Positions 1-10,381 of a stretch of DNA of 28,185 nucleotides are shown one piece after another. Source of the stretch: Sphaeroforma sirkka (taxonomy: Eukaryota > Opisthokonta > Ichthyosporea > Ichthyophonida). The position numbers and the translations under genes were made by a program. The first letter of the stretch is position 1. The number at the start of each line of letters is the position of its first letter. The stretch lies in assembly GCA_001586965.3 (NCBI GenBank), contig LUCW03000634.1:7501-35685 (forward strand), read 5' to 3'. The notes beneath the pieces were generated by a model. That model was not told the DNA's origin, made no database searches, and worked only from the letters and a program-made list of their open reading frames with translations.

Positions 1-351
1 ATGTTGTCCATGTCCCTAGGATAAAAACATGACCACCATCGTATACACACGCAAGTATTTCTGTCTCCAACTGAATGCGTAAATGTTTTGACAGTGTGAT
101 GGCCAGTCTTGGAAGGTTATGTCTTTCATGCGGTACAGCAGGATAGTTTAGCAGGGCAGATGGGCGTGTCTCTGCATGGAATCTCATGGCGTTTGGGGAT
201 GCCCTGAGATTGGCAAATCGTATGTTTACACACGTGCGTTACGTCTGTCTACGCAAGAGTTTTAATAATTATAATATGTATTCATATCACAACGTGCTAT
301 TCGTGACCCCAACCACAACTACAACCACGACCACCCAAATGCACCGCGCAG

Positions 352-1669
<1,318 letters not shown>

Positions 1670-1926
1670 CCAGGCTTGCGATGAGCACGGGGGTGAGCGA
1701 CTATGACCGACGCAGTTCACTTAGTGGGAACCAAGCACTGTGTATTACATCAGTTAGGACCTTTTTGCAAACAGACGTGAGGTGGTCGTCTCAAAGCGAT
1801 TTTGCCCGCGGATACGAGTGGAATGTGATGGAATTAACTGGACTTAAGCCCGGCCATTTTAGGGCAACGTATTGTGACTATGCATGCAGACTTTTAAACT
1901 CTATAAAATTACCTCTTCGAATGTCA

Positions 1927-1932
1927 AATAAA
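1927..1932 (+). promoter_or_regulatory. Possible poly(A) signal AATAAA of the host gene
   Basis: An AATAAA hexamer lies about 258 bp after the proposed stop codon at 1669, in sequence that turns AT-rich. It would give a 3' UTR of roughly 280 bp. The hexamer is common by chance in AT-rich DNA, so this is weak. Confidence 0.25.
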
Positions 1933-2237
1933 CAAATCTGCTATGCAGCTTTGCCTCCTGACTGGAAAGGTTGTAAATACTTTGCGTGCAACAAATAGCT
2001 CAATATCAGTGTATGTGTATCTTAAGCAGGTATAATGAGTAGCTTTGGTGAACACAACTGACTGTTGCCTGATGAGTGGTATCGCTTTCACGTGGATCAA
2101 AAAGGCATGTACGCTTTACTTTTAAGCGAATGAAACCTGAATTGCCGTCTCGCTCTACTTGGAAGCATAGGAGTCAACGACAACAAACCATGTCCACACA
2201 AATAAACTCGTCAGTATTAGATTGTACCCACACATTC

Positions 2238-2413
2238 GAAAGGCTACTCGGCAACATGCAAGAATAAAATCGTACGATGCTTATTTTGCACTCCTCTATG
2301 CTATGATATAGCACTCGGTCGTCAAGCCGATACAAAAAGGAGATAACGATGTGTATATAATAAACTGACTTGTTGATAAGGAATAATCCAGTTGCTTACT
2401 ATAACTAAACGTT
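2238..2413. repeat. Degenerate direct repeat, copy 1
   Basis: The ends match a second copy at 2687-2894: GCTACTCGGC(A/G)ACATG at the start, and a (T)TGTTAATAGG-like block followed by CCAGT(T/C)GC(T/C)(T/C)ACTATAACTA near the end. The middle has drifted beyond easy recognition and the copies differ in length. No reading frame of interest is present in 1999-2900. Origin unknown; an old mobile or satellite unit is possible. Confidence 0.35.
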
Positions 2414-2686
2414 CACTTTAAGTAGCTTAGCTGTCAGTGTGATTATTATTCATGTTGGCAATCCAAGTTACAGGCAAATAAAGTACACCTTCGTAGGCAG
2501 TCTTCGCAGTTGAACCAAATGTTTTAAAATATTATCAGGACGGTACATCGAAAACACACAAGAACAGACTATACCATTTTCCATCCATACAAATGCAACC
2601 GTATCCTCAAATCTATAACTCAATAACAAAAACGAGCTCGATTAACAACACGCCAAGACTCTCTTAAGATTTTGTATGAGACAAGC

Positions 2687-2894
2687 AAGATGCTACTCGG
2701 CGACATGTAATAATGGCAGGTAAGAAAGTAAGAAGAACCTTTTTATCATGCATGTATTGGAATCAACTTTTTATCGATAACGCTCTCAGTTGTCGTGTCT
2801 TTACATAAATAGTTATGACGACGTGAATACAATAATCTACCTTGTTAATAGGCATGTTCCAGTCGCTCACTATAACTAGCTGCTCACGTTTGCT
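2687..2894. repeat. Degenerate direct repeat, copy 2
   Basis: Partner of the repeat at 2238-2413, sharing the same start and end blocks. It abuts the left arm of the tRNA-headed inverted repeat at about 2899, so it may be the outer tail of that repeat family. Confidence 0.35.
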
Positions 2895-2898
2895 AAAA

Positions 2899-3244
2899 CT
2901 AAGGCTTTTGTTCGCGTGGACGATTTAATTCTACTTCCAAGACCAGCAAAATTGTAAACACACCAGAGACCACTGCAATTTTTTGTTCATGTAAGTATTG
3001 TCACATGTGTCATATCCACCTGCAAGCGAACACGATGAGCTCAATGGAAACTTACTTTACAAAAGAAAAACAGCTCGATATGCTACCGTCTACGGTATCG
3101 TCACATATACATAAATACACATACACAAGTACACAGATGATCACAAAGCAAGATAAAGACCAATAAAAAAAGAGCTCGATCCCAGATTCGAACTGGGGTA
3201 ATATGAATCAAAATCATATAGGATAACCACTACCTCAATCAAGA
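2899..3244 (-). repeat. tRNA-headed SINE-like repeat, left arm of a foldback pair
   Basis: Read on the minus strand, this begins with a tRNA-Gln-like head (3244 to 3173), then a T run, then a tail containing GATACCGTAGACGGTAGCAT, AAGTAAGTTTCCATTGAGCTC and TCGTCCACGCGAACAAAAGC. The same order occurs on the plus strand from 3515 to 3977. Within the tail the arms differ by scattered substitutions and indels; the right arm also carries an internal duplication. The combination of an internal Pol III promoter, a tRNA head and an unrelated tail is the hallmark of a SINE, although head-to-head pairing could also reflect a foldback element. Confidence 0.6.
3173..3244 (-). tRNA. tRNA-Gln(UUG)-like sequence, left copy
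   Basis: On the minus strand this is the same tRNA-like sequence as at 3515-3586, identical except at position 1. The acceptor pairs at 6 of 7 positions (1-72 mismatched), the anticodon stem TATGA/TCATA and the T stem CCCAG/CTGGG are perfect, the anticodon is TTG, and the T loop is TTCGAAT. A T run follows directly, as expected for a Pol III terminator. It may be a real tRNA gene or a SINE head; the presence of the repeat tail favours the SINE. Confidence 0.45.
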
Positions 3245-3300
3245 TGTAAACATTTATCCAAAATAGATTCAGTATAAACATAATTTTATTTTTATTTTTA

Positions 3301-3425
3301 CGCCATCTATCCTGAATATTTGAACTGGGGTACAGTAATATGAATCAAATCATATATTTAGGATATTCAACCACTAGCTCAATCAAGTTACTTTTTATAG
3401 AAATATATTCAGAATAGATAGCGTA
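3301..3425. repeat. Degenerate third tRNA-like copy and central hairpin of the foldback
   Basis: 3320-3386 repeats the tRNA-like block in a decayed minus-strand form (GAACTGGGGTA ... CTCAATCAAG) with small insertions in the variable and D regions. It is bracketed by CGCCATCTATCCTGAATAT (from 3301) and its near reverse complement ATATTCAGAATAGATAGCG (to about 3422). The whole is an imperfect hairpin at the centre of the larger inverted repeat. Confidence 0.5.
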
Positions 3426-3514
3426 AGAATACATTTATTTATATATGTATGTTGTTGTTTATGAGGTATTATATTTGAATTTTATCTTATAATACTATTA
3501 ATATTAAATTTTGA

Positions 3515-3586
3515 ACTTGATTGAGGTAGTGGTTATCCTATATGATTTTGATTCATATTACCCCAGTTCGAATCTGGGATCGAGCT
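3515..3586 (+). tRNA. tRNA-Gln(UUG)-like sequence, right copy
   Basis: This folds by eye as a 72-nt cloverleaf. The acceptor is ACTTGAT with ATCGAGC (6 of 7 pairs, A1-C72 mismatched). The D arm contains GTAGTGGTTA as in eukaryotic Gln/Glu/Asp tRNAs. The anticodon stem TATGA/TCATA closes the 7-nt loop TTTTGAT (anticodon TTG, 3548-3550). The T stem CCCAG/CTGGG closes TTCGAAT. A TTTT terminator lies at 3588-3591. The fit is good enough for an expressed transcript, but the mismatched first pair, the second copy nearby and the shared tail point to a tRNA-derived SINE head rather than a housekeeping tRNA gene. Confidence 0.5.
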
Positions 3587-3977
3587 CTTTTATATTGGTC
3601 TTTTTAACTTGCTTTGTGATCATTTGTGTACTTGTGTATATGCATTTATGTATATGTGGCGATACCGTAGGCGGTAGCATATCGAGCTGTTTTGCTTACG
3701 TAAAGTAAGTTTCTATTGAGCTCATCGTGCATTTATTTTTTTTGCTATTGAACTTGCACTGTGGTCTTTTGTGTGTGTAGGTGTATGTATGTGATGTTAT
3801 CGTAGCATATCGACCTGTTTTACTATTGTACATATAAGTAAGTTTCAAACAGGCTCATTGTTTTCGCATATATGACATATGAATGGTAAATTGTAGTGGT
3901 CTGTGATTGTGCGTCTATGATTTTGCCGGTCTTGGATTTGAAATGGATCGTCCACGCGAACAAATGCCTTAGTAGTA
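3515..3977 (+). repeat. tRNA-headed SINE-like repeat, right arm of the foldback pair
   Basis: Reverse-complement partner of 2899-3244. After the tRNA-like head it carries the shared tail, and part of that tail is tandemly duplicated: roughly 3600-3725 and 3735-3862 both contain ACTTGC...GTG...GTAGCATATCGA(G/C)CTGTTTT...AAGTAAGTTT. Homology to the left arm ends near GCGAACAAATGCCTTAG at about 3977. The two arms diverge from a centre near 3390. Confidence 0.6.
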
Positions 3978-5458
3978 GCTGTATCAGTTAAAGTAGTAAG
4001 GTAAGGAGTATATTATCTAATGAACGAGTCGATTTATCGTATTCCTGCTGCTGTCACAACTCGTGTAGAGTCAGTACCTCCGAGTGTTATATCGTTTAAA
4101 ATATGCTTTCAAAATATTCATGATATATGTTATACTTACTTGTCGTCATGTAGCCTTTTAATTGTCTCTTATGACAGTATATTAATTCTTCAATGGCCGC
4201 ATAATATATTCCATTATTTCACTATATATTCATTATCACCTTTCGTGTAGATATGATTGGCAAGCGCCGTATCGCTACATAAATACATGCTAAATTGAAA
4301 CTAGCCGATATTTAGTACAATTCACTGTTCTCAGATGGTCGCGTATGAAATTCTTATCGGTGTGTCGACTCGACAGATGTATAATACGGGACTATTCATG
4401 TTAACCAAGCAAAAGTATGGTTAATGTTATGACTCTACGTTGCTATCAGTCTTGGTGCTGTTAAACGGTGCTAAAATTTTGTTTCGTGTCGCATAGATGA
4501 ACAATTGAAATTATACTTTTAATCTTTGAAACACGATTGAGTTGGATGAGCAGTTGAATGTTGTATCACACTGGGCCATCTTCGTTTTTTGGTACCCGGC
4601 ATCCTTTTCTGTAGCAAGCTTATGACGCGCAACGAAATCATGACAAAGCCACTGATAGGGAGTTAGCAACTGTGTGGTGCATACGCAATGTTAAAAAACC
4701 TCGCGATATGCAGACGTTCAGTGAGACTAGTTTTTTTGGTATCAGACCACAAGCCTTTAAAATCTATGAAAAAGCACCCGGAACAATATATGAAGAAGAT
4801 ACGGCGCGCAAAAGCAGAAATCTTAGGGATATGGCAATCATTATGAAGTCGAGGTTGACATGCGATATATACCTGGTTGTGTCTGACGGTATTTGGCGAT
4901 CGTTTCTCCCGCACATTTGATCGCCTGTATCTAGTCCTACAACCCATAGTACATCACCGTGTCGATTGGAAGCTGACACTGGACCAGTCAGTATCATAAC
5001 AAATGCAGTCGGTTCACTGTATCACCAGCGTGTACTGTGGCATGTATCAGTGGATCACGACGAACCAAACCTTTGGCTTTGAATTCAATATATATTGATG
5101 AATTTCACGATAAATCTATGGCTACTTCGATGTCGAACTCTTCGCGAGCAAGGATGATCATATCTACACTACCGCTGATCGTACAAGAGCTTGAAGCAAT
5201 GAGGTTACGCTACATATTGGCATACGCCAACAGCCCGTGGTCTCTAAATATATCGTATCCTATTGTCTTTCGAACACATCCCTGGCACTGCGGTAGTCAT
5301 GGTGGTCCCTTACTTTCCTAGTGCTGTTTGGATAGTTCTGTATTTCACTTTGATTATAGACGTACCTCTCATCATTCCCCATCATTCCGATACTTTCATT
5401 CACCGTGGGAACCGCATTGTGGGTTTCCCCCCTTTGGAAGTACACATTAATGATCAAG
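3978..5458. other. AT-rich interval with no supported gene
   Basis: No recognisable domain. Short frames open on both strands near 4660-5460, for example 4764-4997 on minus (reading VLWVVGLDTGDQMCGR) and 5260-5457 on minus. They have no family signature, codon-use signal or clear splice context, and opposite strands are about equally open. It may include remnants of whatever E1 inserted into, since E1's LTR starts at 5459. Confidence 0.4.
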
Positions 5459-6056
5459 TGTAACCTTCGATGGATATTTATATGTTTTAAACTATGTTAT
5501 ATAAACTAAGATACAATTTAAGTCAGTTAGGATTTAGCAGTGGTAGCTTGTGTAAGAATGATCGGGACTGCCTCTTGGTAAGAGCCTTAATATCCTCGAT
5601 CGCACAGGACGTACCTCTAGCTGTTCTTTATTAAATGATTTTCACTAGAAGTACTGTGTTCATGACCACATGCCTAATTTGTAGATAGACATAAGAACGT
5701 AAGTCAAGATAATACATTGGCTAATATAAATAAAGTTACATCTGAAGAAAAGTTAAAAAAAGAAAAAGACTTATTGGGTTTTGGAGATTGACGGGAAGAC
5801 CAAAACCTGAAAGTAATAGGTCAGAGATTATAAAATTTAGTTTATAATATCCTACATCTACTATCGTCTCGAATAGGTCCAAGTAAATGAGTCATACCAA
5901 ATACTCAGGCTATTGGAGCCATCAAAGTGAATTTAAAATGCTTTGGAAATATTGGGAAAAGAATTTGTATTAAATATTTTTAAGCGCAAATAAAAACCAA
6001 TGTGTTATCTCATTTGATCTTTATATTTTAGACTGACAGGAAAGCGTATTTCTACA
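5459..6056 (-). repeat. E1 3' LTR
   Basis: 598 bp with the inverted ends TGTA...TACA. It aligns in reverse complement with 14099-14693, the E2 5' LTR, along its whole length with scattered substitutions and indels. Homology stops at the same point at each end. The sequence just outside, 5454-5458 (TCAAG), would be one half of a target-site duplication; the other half is lost with the 5' end. Confidence 0.85.
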
Positions 6057-6070
6057 TAGCCCCCAGTAGC
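6057..6070 (-). promoter_or_regulatory. E1 polypurine tract (plus-strand primer)
   Basis: On the minus strand the sequence CTACTGGGGGCTA directly precedes the LTR start TGTAGAAATAC. A G run next to the 3' LTR is where plus-strand DNA synthesis is primed in LTR retrotransposons. The tract is short and includes pyrimidines, so it is a weak polypurine tract. Confidence 0.5.
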
Positions 6071-6132
6071 TTTAGGACTGCAGACGTACGTGAAGGTACG
6101 ATCAAGTTCGTAAAGCGAGTTTCGGTCATGGC

Positions 6133-6575
6133 TTATCGAGTAAGTATGTGCTCAATACTCATGTTGTACTCTATGTCGTTTAGTATTTGGTCCAGTAACC
6201 ATTTCCGATGTAGGCGCCTTACGTTTATTACTTGGTAAGGTAATAGCCAAAGGTTGTTCTTCATTAGTAAGTAAGTTCGACGGATTTTTTGCTCAAGCAG
6301 ATCAGAAAGCTTAGTCACATAGGAAGTAGGTGGCAAATAGGGAATTTCAGATTCATCCGGGTTTGTAGTCACCTGAGAAAACCCTTTCCGTTTATCTCGC
6401 GTGTTCTTATGTAAACGCTTATTCCATTTCTTATAAAAATACGAAGGAAGTCACGAGATTCACGAAGCGCATCGGAGGTTAGCCAAGCTACTGTCTCATC
6501 CATAAAATGGGCATTGTAGTAAGTGTATCCGTCTTCGGGTGTTTTGTAAATTATATCTTTGACTTGTGACTCCAT
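6133..6575 (-). pseudogene. E1 pol C-terminal tail with chromodomain-like segment
   Basis: Two overlapping frames (6369-6575 and 6133-6372) make up the tail after the integrase. The first reads VKDIIYKTPEDGYTYY...ETVAWLTSDALRES, with the spacing of hydrophobics, a glycine, aromatic residues and a Trp expected of a chromodomain. The counterpart in E2 is 19890-20060. In chromoviruses this domain binds modified histones and steers integration. The second part (about 80 residues, ending at a stop at 6133) is basic and rich in Leu and Tyr, with no known family. The frame break between them and the loss of the normal start make this copy non-functional. Confidence 0.55.
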
Positions 6576-6659
6576 AACTGGGACAGCAGAATCAAATGAG
6601 CGAGCGAATGAGAGTTTGGAGGTATGGATACGGTGTGATCCATATTTCAGTACGTTTTC

Positions 6660-7620
6660 ATCGAGAAAAAGGGTGAATGTATATTTAGCGACTTTGTTCT
6701 ACCATCTATGTTATTCACTTCGTAAGTATCACTCTTCTCATCATGGTAGGAAATAACAAAAGGTCCAATTGTCTTAGGAGAGAGTTCGGCAACGTTGGCA
6801 TTGCGATATATAATGTTAACATAATCGCCAACTTGAACTGAACATTGTTCTTAGTGTTATTCCATCGGTCATACGCTTGAAGTAGGACACGATTTTTGTG
6901 TTCGAGTAAACAGGGGTAAACAACGTTCTGCAGATGCTCGATCTTTTGTAACCACGGAGTAACGTGTTTCTCGGGCGCAGTTTTGTCAAATGTTGCTTGT
7001 AATTCACTATAGCGGCCAAAGAAATAGTGAAACGGGAGTGTTCCAGTTTGAGGATTCATGCAGTTATTTATTTGAGTCTGAACCCGTTTCAAATGATAAG
7101 GCCATATATCCTCAACGTCATCTAGTGCGGTACGCAATAGCTTCCTAAGTTCTCTATGACGTGTCACATTTGCACCCTGCATTTGAGGTTCATAAGGAAC
7201 ACCACGCCTATGGGTCATGCCTGATACGAGTATAAGTGCCTCCATTACGTCGGTACAAAACTCACTACCGTTATCAGAACATAGTGCTCGTGGGAAACCG
7301 ACGTCATTAAAGACGTGATAGCATAACTTTGCCACTGTTTGCGGGCGTTTGTTCGGGATTGCATAAAGCAAGTTATAGCCCGAAGCCACACATGAGAAAT
7401 GACATATATATGCATCGCCAGTATACTTGGATCGCGGGAGTTTAACCAAATCTACTATGACTCGGCGCATCGGTTGGTCTTCTGTCACACTTTTTAGAGG
7501 TGCCCTACCGTAGCACTTGATCTGGTTCTTTTCACAATCAGTACAGCGTTGATATACTTCTCGTATGGGTTCTTTCACCACGAATAGCCTTCTTATAAGT
7601 ATACTCATATGCTCGATGAG
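6660..7620 (-). pseudogene. E1 integrase (broken)
   Basis: Open from 7608 to 6715 with further sense sequence in another frame to about 6660. It has the zinc-site cysteines CTDC near its start, then the catalytic core: IVDL carries the first Asp, CSDNGSEF the second Asp. At the third acidic position, in GANVTRHRE, the codon is GTG (Val, 7165-7167) where E2 has GAG (Glu) and E3 has GAA. The GPF module (TIGPFVISYHDE), typical of Ty3/Gypsy integrases, lies in a shifted frame near 6750-6790. The upstream His part of the zinc domain is damaged by a deletion of about 22 nt near 7590. The E-to-V change alone would abolish strand transfer. Confidence 0.8.
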
Positions 7621-7892
7621 TTAAATCATGTATTATTTTAACTCTACTCTCGAGCTCTTCTAAGTCAGTCAGATTATGTGTAACGCTGGTTGGATGAACC
7701 ATAGTCCCATTAGATAGGGCAACCTCAGTATCAGGAGGGGTAGACTCCTGAGATACGTAATTTACAACATTAGATAGTTGGAGTAACTTCTTCAGTTGTT
7801 TCGCAACTCCTGACTGTTCTTCAAGCAGCTATTTAAGTAGCTGAGTGCGAGCTTCAGGTTCTCTTAGAGCTTTGAGTCTTTGATCCATGGCC
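7620..7892 (-). pseudogene. E1 linker between Dam-like domain and integrase
   Basis: Matches E2 18590-18900: a helical, Leu/Glu/Lys-rich stretch (TLREPEARTQLLK in E2) followed by a Ser/Thr-rich segment and the start of the integrase zinc domain. An in-frame stop replaces an Ala codon of E2, near 7830. No separate domain is recognised. Confidence 0.55.
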
Positions 7893-8681
7893 TTAGCTAG
7901 TTCCATGTTTTTTACGATCTAATGCCGTCTCAATCGGCATTACCTCGACTGCATTCTTGTTGGGTGCATGTGTTGTACGAGTCTTGAGCTTTTGTTCAAA
8001 CTCCTTAGACTCCTCTAGTTTAGCTAAGAATTCGGTTGAGGGTTTCCACTTAGTGGTACCTGCAGGACCGATGCGACAAACAATGGTGTGTTTCCAAGGT
8101 GTCTTCTTAATAGAATAGGATCCCTGATACAAGAACGTGTCGGTTTCACGGTCGACATAAATAGGTTCGTCTTGAATCATATTAATTAAATCACGTATCC
8201 ATGGGTCGGAGTTACGTAAGGGACAACACAGCGTAATGGTAGATTTAGTAATATTAACATAATTTAACAACTGAGCGATAAGTTGCCAAGGTGGGTTAGC
8301 CCACGCATTATGCTTTGATAAGTCAAGTTGAAAGGCATCACCTTTAGGATGAGTCAACGACCTATGATTAGAACCCTGTTTGTTATGTTCTGCGGCGAAC
8401 ATATCAATAGTAAATGGACCACATCTTGATTGAGCGAGGTTAAGCCATTTCTTATTAAGGATCCAATCGGTTGCTAATAACTCTTTAACTGTTTTCTGGT
8501 AGTCGGGCACAAGTCGAGAGAGCATGTCAGGAAGATGGTTATGTATTCCTGGAATGTGTGTTATATTAAAAGCGAACTTGGCAATAATGTCATGCCAGCG
8601 GCTCACCAACTGTGAATCAGGCTTCATGTCTTTAAGTATGTTAAGACTTTTGATCACAGGCGACAGTGAAGTAACTTCCAT
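7893..8681 (-). pseudogene. E1 RNase H end plus Dam-methyltransferase-like domain
   Basis: The first part reads LVSRWHDIIAKF...IPGIHNHLPDMLSR, the conserved C-terminal end of Ty3 RNase H. It is followed by IDMFAAEHNKQ, DAFQLDLSKHNAWANPPW (NPPW at 8286-8297), a beta-strand TLCCPLRNSD, and HTIVCRIG. This order (D-x-FA, then NPPW, then two beta-strands) matches the Dam-like domain described after RNase H in DIRS-type elements. NPPW resembles the (D/N)PP(Y/F/W) catalytic motif of adenine-N6 methyltransferases. The true start is not the first Met; the frame continues RNase H after the break near 8650. The frame ends at an A-run insertion near 7905 relative to E2. Activity is unproven. Confidence 0.7.
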
Positions 8682-8870
8682 AAAGGTAGTCTTTAAACTG
8701 TCTTAGCGCAGTAACTATAGCAAGGAGCTCTTGTTTAACGGTAGGGTAATTCCGTTGACTCTTATTATAACTCTTGCTAAAGAATTGTATGTAGCGCGGT
8801 TTACCATTTATCGTTTGGTATAGCACTCCACCTACCGATCGGTCCGAAGCGTCGGTTGCTACTTAGAATG
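8641..8870 (-). pseudogene. E1 RNase H (broken)
   Basis: The frame reads VATDASDRSVGG just after a stop near 8863, then LYQTINGKPRYIQFFSKSYN, NYPTVKQELLAIVTALRQF and YFTVACDQKS. TDAS holds the first catalytic Asp, and KQELLAIV the catalytic Glu, as in Ty3/Gypsy RNase H. The frame breaks after DQKS, where a Leu codon appears to have lost one T. E2 has the same break. Confidence 0.8.
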
Positions 8871-9904
8871 GGACGCCATCCACAGAATATTGCGTGATGG
8901 GTGCGTCCATTACTTTACTTTTGACTAGCTTGAATGCATCATCACATTCTTTAGTCCAGAGCTTTCCCAAAGGTCCTTTATGCAGCTGTAGGTGACTGAA
9001 AGGCTTTAAGTAATGAGAAAGATGAGGTACCGAATCCGAGAAGAAGTTAACAAACCCACCCACAGAGTTCACATCTCTTCCAGTAATCGGTGTTGATAAA
9101 TCCAACAGAAATTGTTTCTTGCCAGAATCAATTTCTACCCCTGCTGCAGATACCTTGTAACCAAGTAAGTGTATAGTATCTTTAGCAAAAGAACACTTGT
9201 CTTCGTTAATCTTTAGTTTGGCATGGTTTAGTCGCTTTAAGACTTCATTAACGAGTTTAGCATGTTCATGTGCTGTCTTTGTAAAGATAGCTATATCATC
9301 TAAATATACTGATACGTTATCCAACAGGTCCGCAAATAGTTCCATCATAACTTGTTGGACGAAAGAAGGTAACATGTGAAAGCCTTAAGGTGCACTATTA
9401 AACTGGTACTTCTTACCTTGCCAAGTAAAGGAAAAGTATTTCCTATGCGGCTCATATATTTGTAATTGATGGAATGCAGCTTTTAAGTCTACCTTGGAAA
9501 AGATAGTCGCACCTTCCATTTTGCGTAGTATCTCGCTTAACTTTGGTAAAGGAAAACTATGTTGCGGAATTAGTTTGTTGATTGGCGACAGGTCTAGTAC
9601 TACTCTTGTTTTACTAAACGTTCCATCAGATTTATATTGATCGACCGCTAAGAGAGCTAAGTTAACTGGGGTTGCATCATAATTGATTTCAATTCGACCC
9701 TGTCTTAACCAATCTTCAATTTGGGTTTTGACAACGTCTTTGTGTCTCCAACTTACGTAGTTATGTGAAGGACACTTTAACTTAGAGAAGCCAACGTTTC
9801 TTAAGTCAAGCTTAACGTACCCGTTAGAGATCTTAAACATACACCAGTCAGATATTGCAATCTTTCTGTTTTGTATAATCAAGTCCATAAGTATATCGGT
9901 AAAG
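8863..9904 (-). pseudogene. E1 reverse transcriptase (one internal stop)
   Basis: Ty3/Gypsy RT in a single frame interrupted by TAA near 9385. Motifs in order: TRVVLDLSPINKLI, FPLPKLSEIL, FSKVDLKAAFHQL, FSFTWQGKKYQF, then SAP followed by the stop in place of the usual Phe/Leu before Gly, then VSVYLDDIAIF with the catalytic YLDD at 9295-9306, then INEDKCSFAKDTIHLLGYKVS and the connection region GFVNFFSDSVPHLSHYLKPF. All catalytic Asp residues are present, so the nonsense codon is the main lesion. The corresponding block of E2 is largely deleted, so E1 is the only full record of this RT in the window. Confidence 0.9.
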
Positions 9905-10272
9905 TGCGGAATCATATCTTTTGCTTCACCTTCCGGAGGTTGAAGTATCTTTAACATGTTATCATCTGACTGATCTTTATTTGGGTCTAGCCCATTAGAC
10001 AGATCAGTGACAGTTACACCTAAACTGAGAAGATCAGTCATACCTATAATTAAATCGTATTTCTGAGACATGTCAATAATGACTAGGCGAGTCTTTACTT
10101 CTCTTCTATCTAACAGTATTATGTGTAAATAGTCAATGGCTTCTTCGCAAGTGATAACTTTGCCATTTCCCAAGATTAATTTAGTTGTTTCGTTATGGAT
10201 AGCCATATCTGTAGCGTAGGCTACTCGGCGTGAGATAGCAGAGACTTCAGCCCCTGGATCAAAAAGTGCCAT
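9905..10272 (-). pseudogene. E1 aspartic protease (DPG active site)
   Basis: Reads ALFDPGAEVSAISRRVAY at the active site (10249-10260), then LILGNGKVITCEEAID, and DLIIGMTDLLSLGV as the IIG/D-L flap-end motif. The fold order is that of a retropepsin that cleaves Gag-Pol. The active-site triplet is Asp-Pro-Gly where retropepsins have Asp-Thr/Ser-Gly, and E2 has the same Pro. A single-base loss relative to E2 just upstream (near 10275) puts the preceding segment out of frame. Confidence 0.8.
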
Positions 10273-10381
10273 AACTTATCTTCATTTACATAAACGGTTT
10301 GAAATATACGTTCATCTTTTTTGGTATAGATTTATTGAACTTTTTCTCATAATCTTGCTCTAGTGCACACATATGAAACTG

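Noticed and set aside
1681..1998. 105-codon plus-strand frame after the host gene
   Set aside because: It starts 11 bp after the proposed stop codon, has no recognisable domain and overlaps the likely 3' UTR; it could be a further exon but nothing supports it.
3511..3708. 65-codon frame on the right SINE arm
   Set aside because: It runs through the tRNA-like head and the repeat tail, so it is a chance frame.
4020..4250. 76-codon frame in AT-rich DNA
   Set aside because: Low-complexity hydrophobic composition and no family signature or context.
4663..5457. Overlapping open frames on both strands left of E1
   Set aside because: Both strands are about equally open, no motif is recognisable, and the frames do not join. 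I kept this as an unexplained interval.
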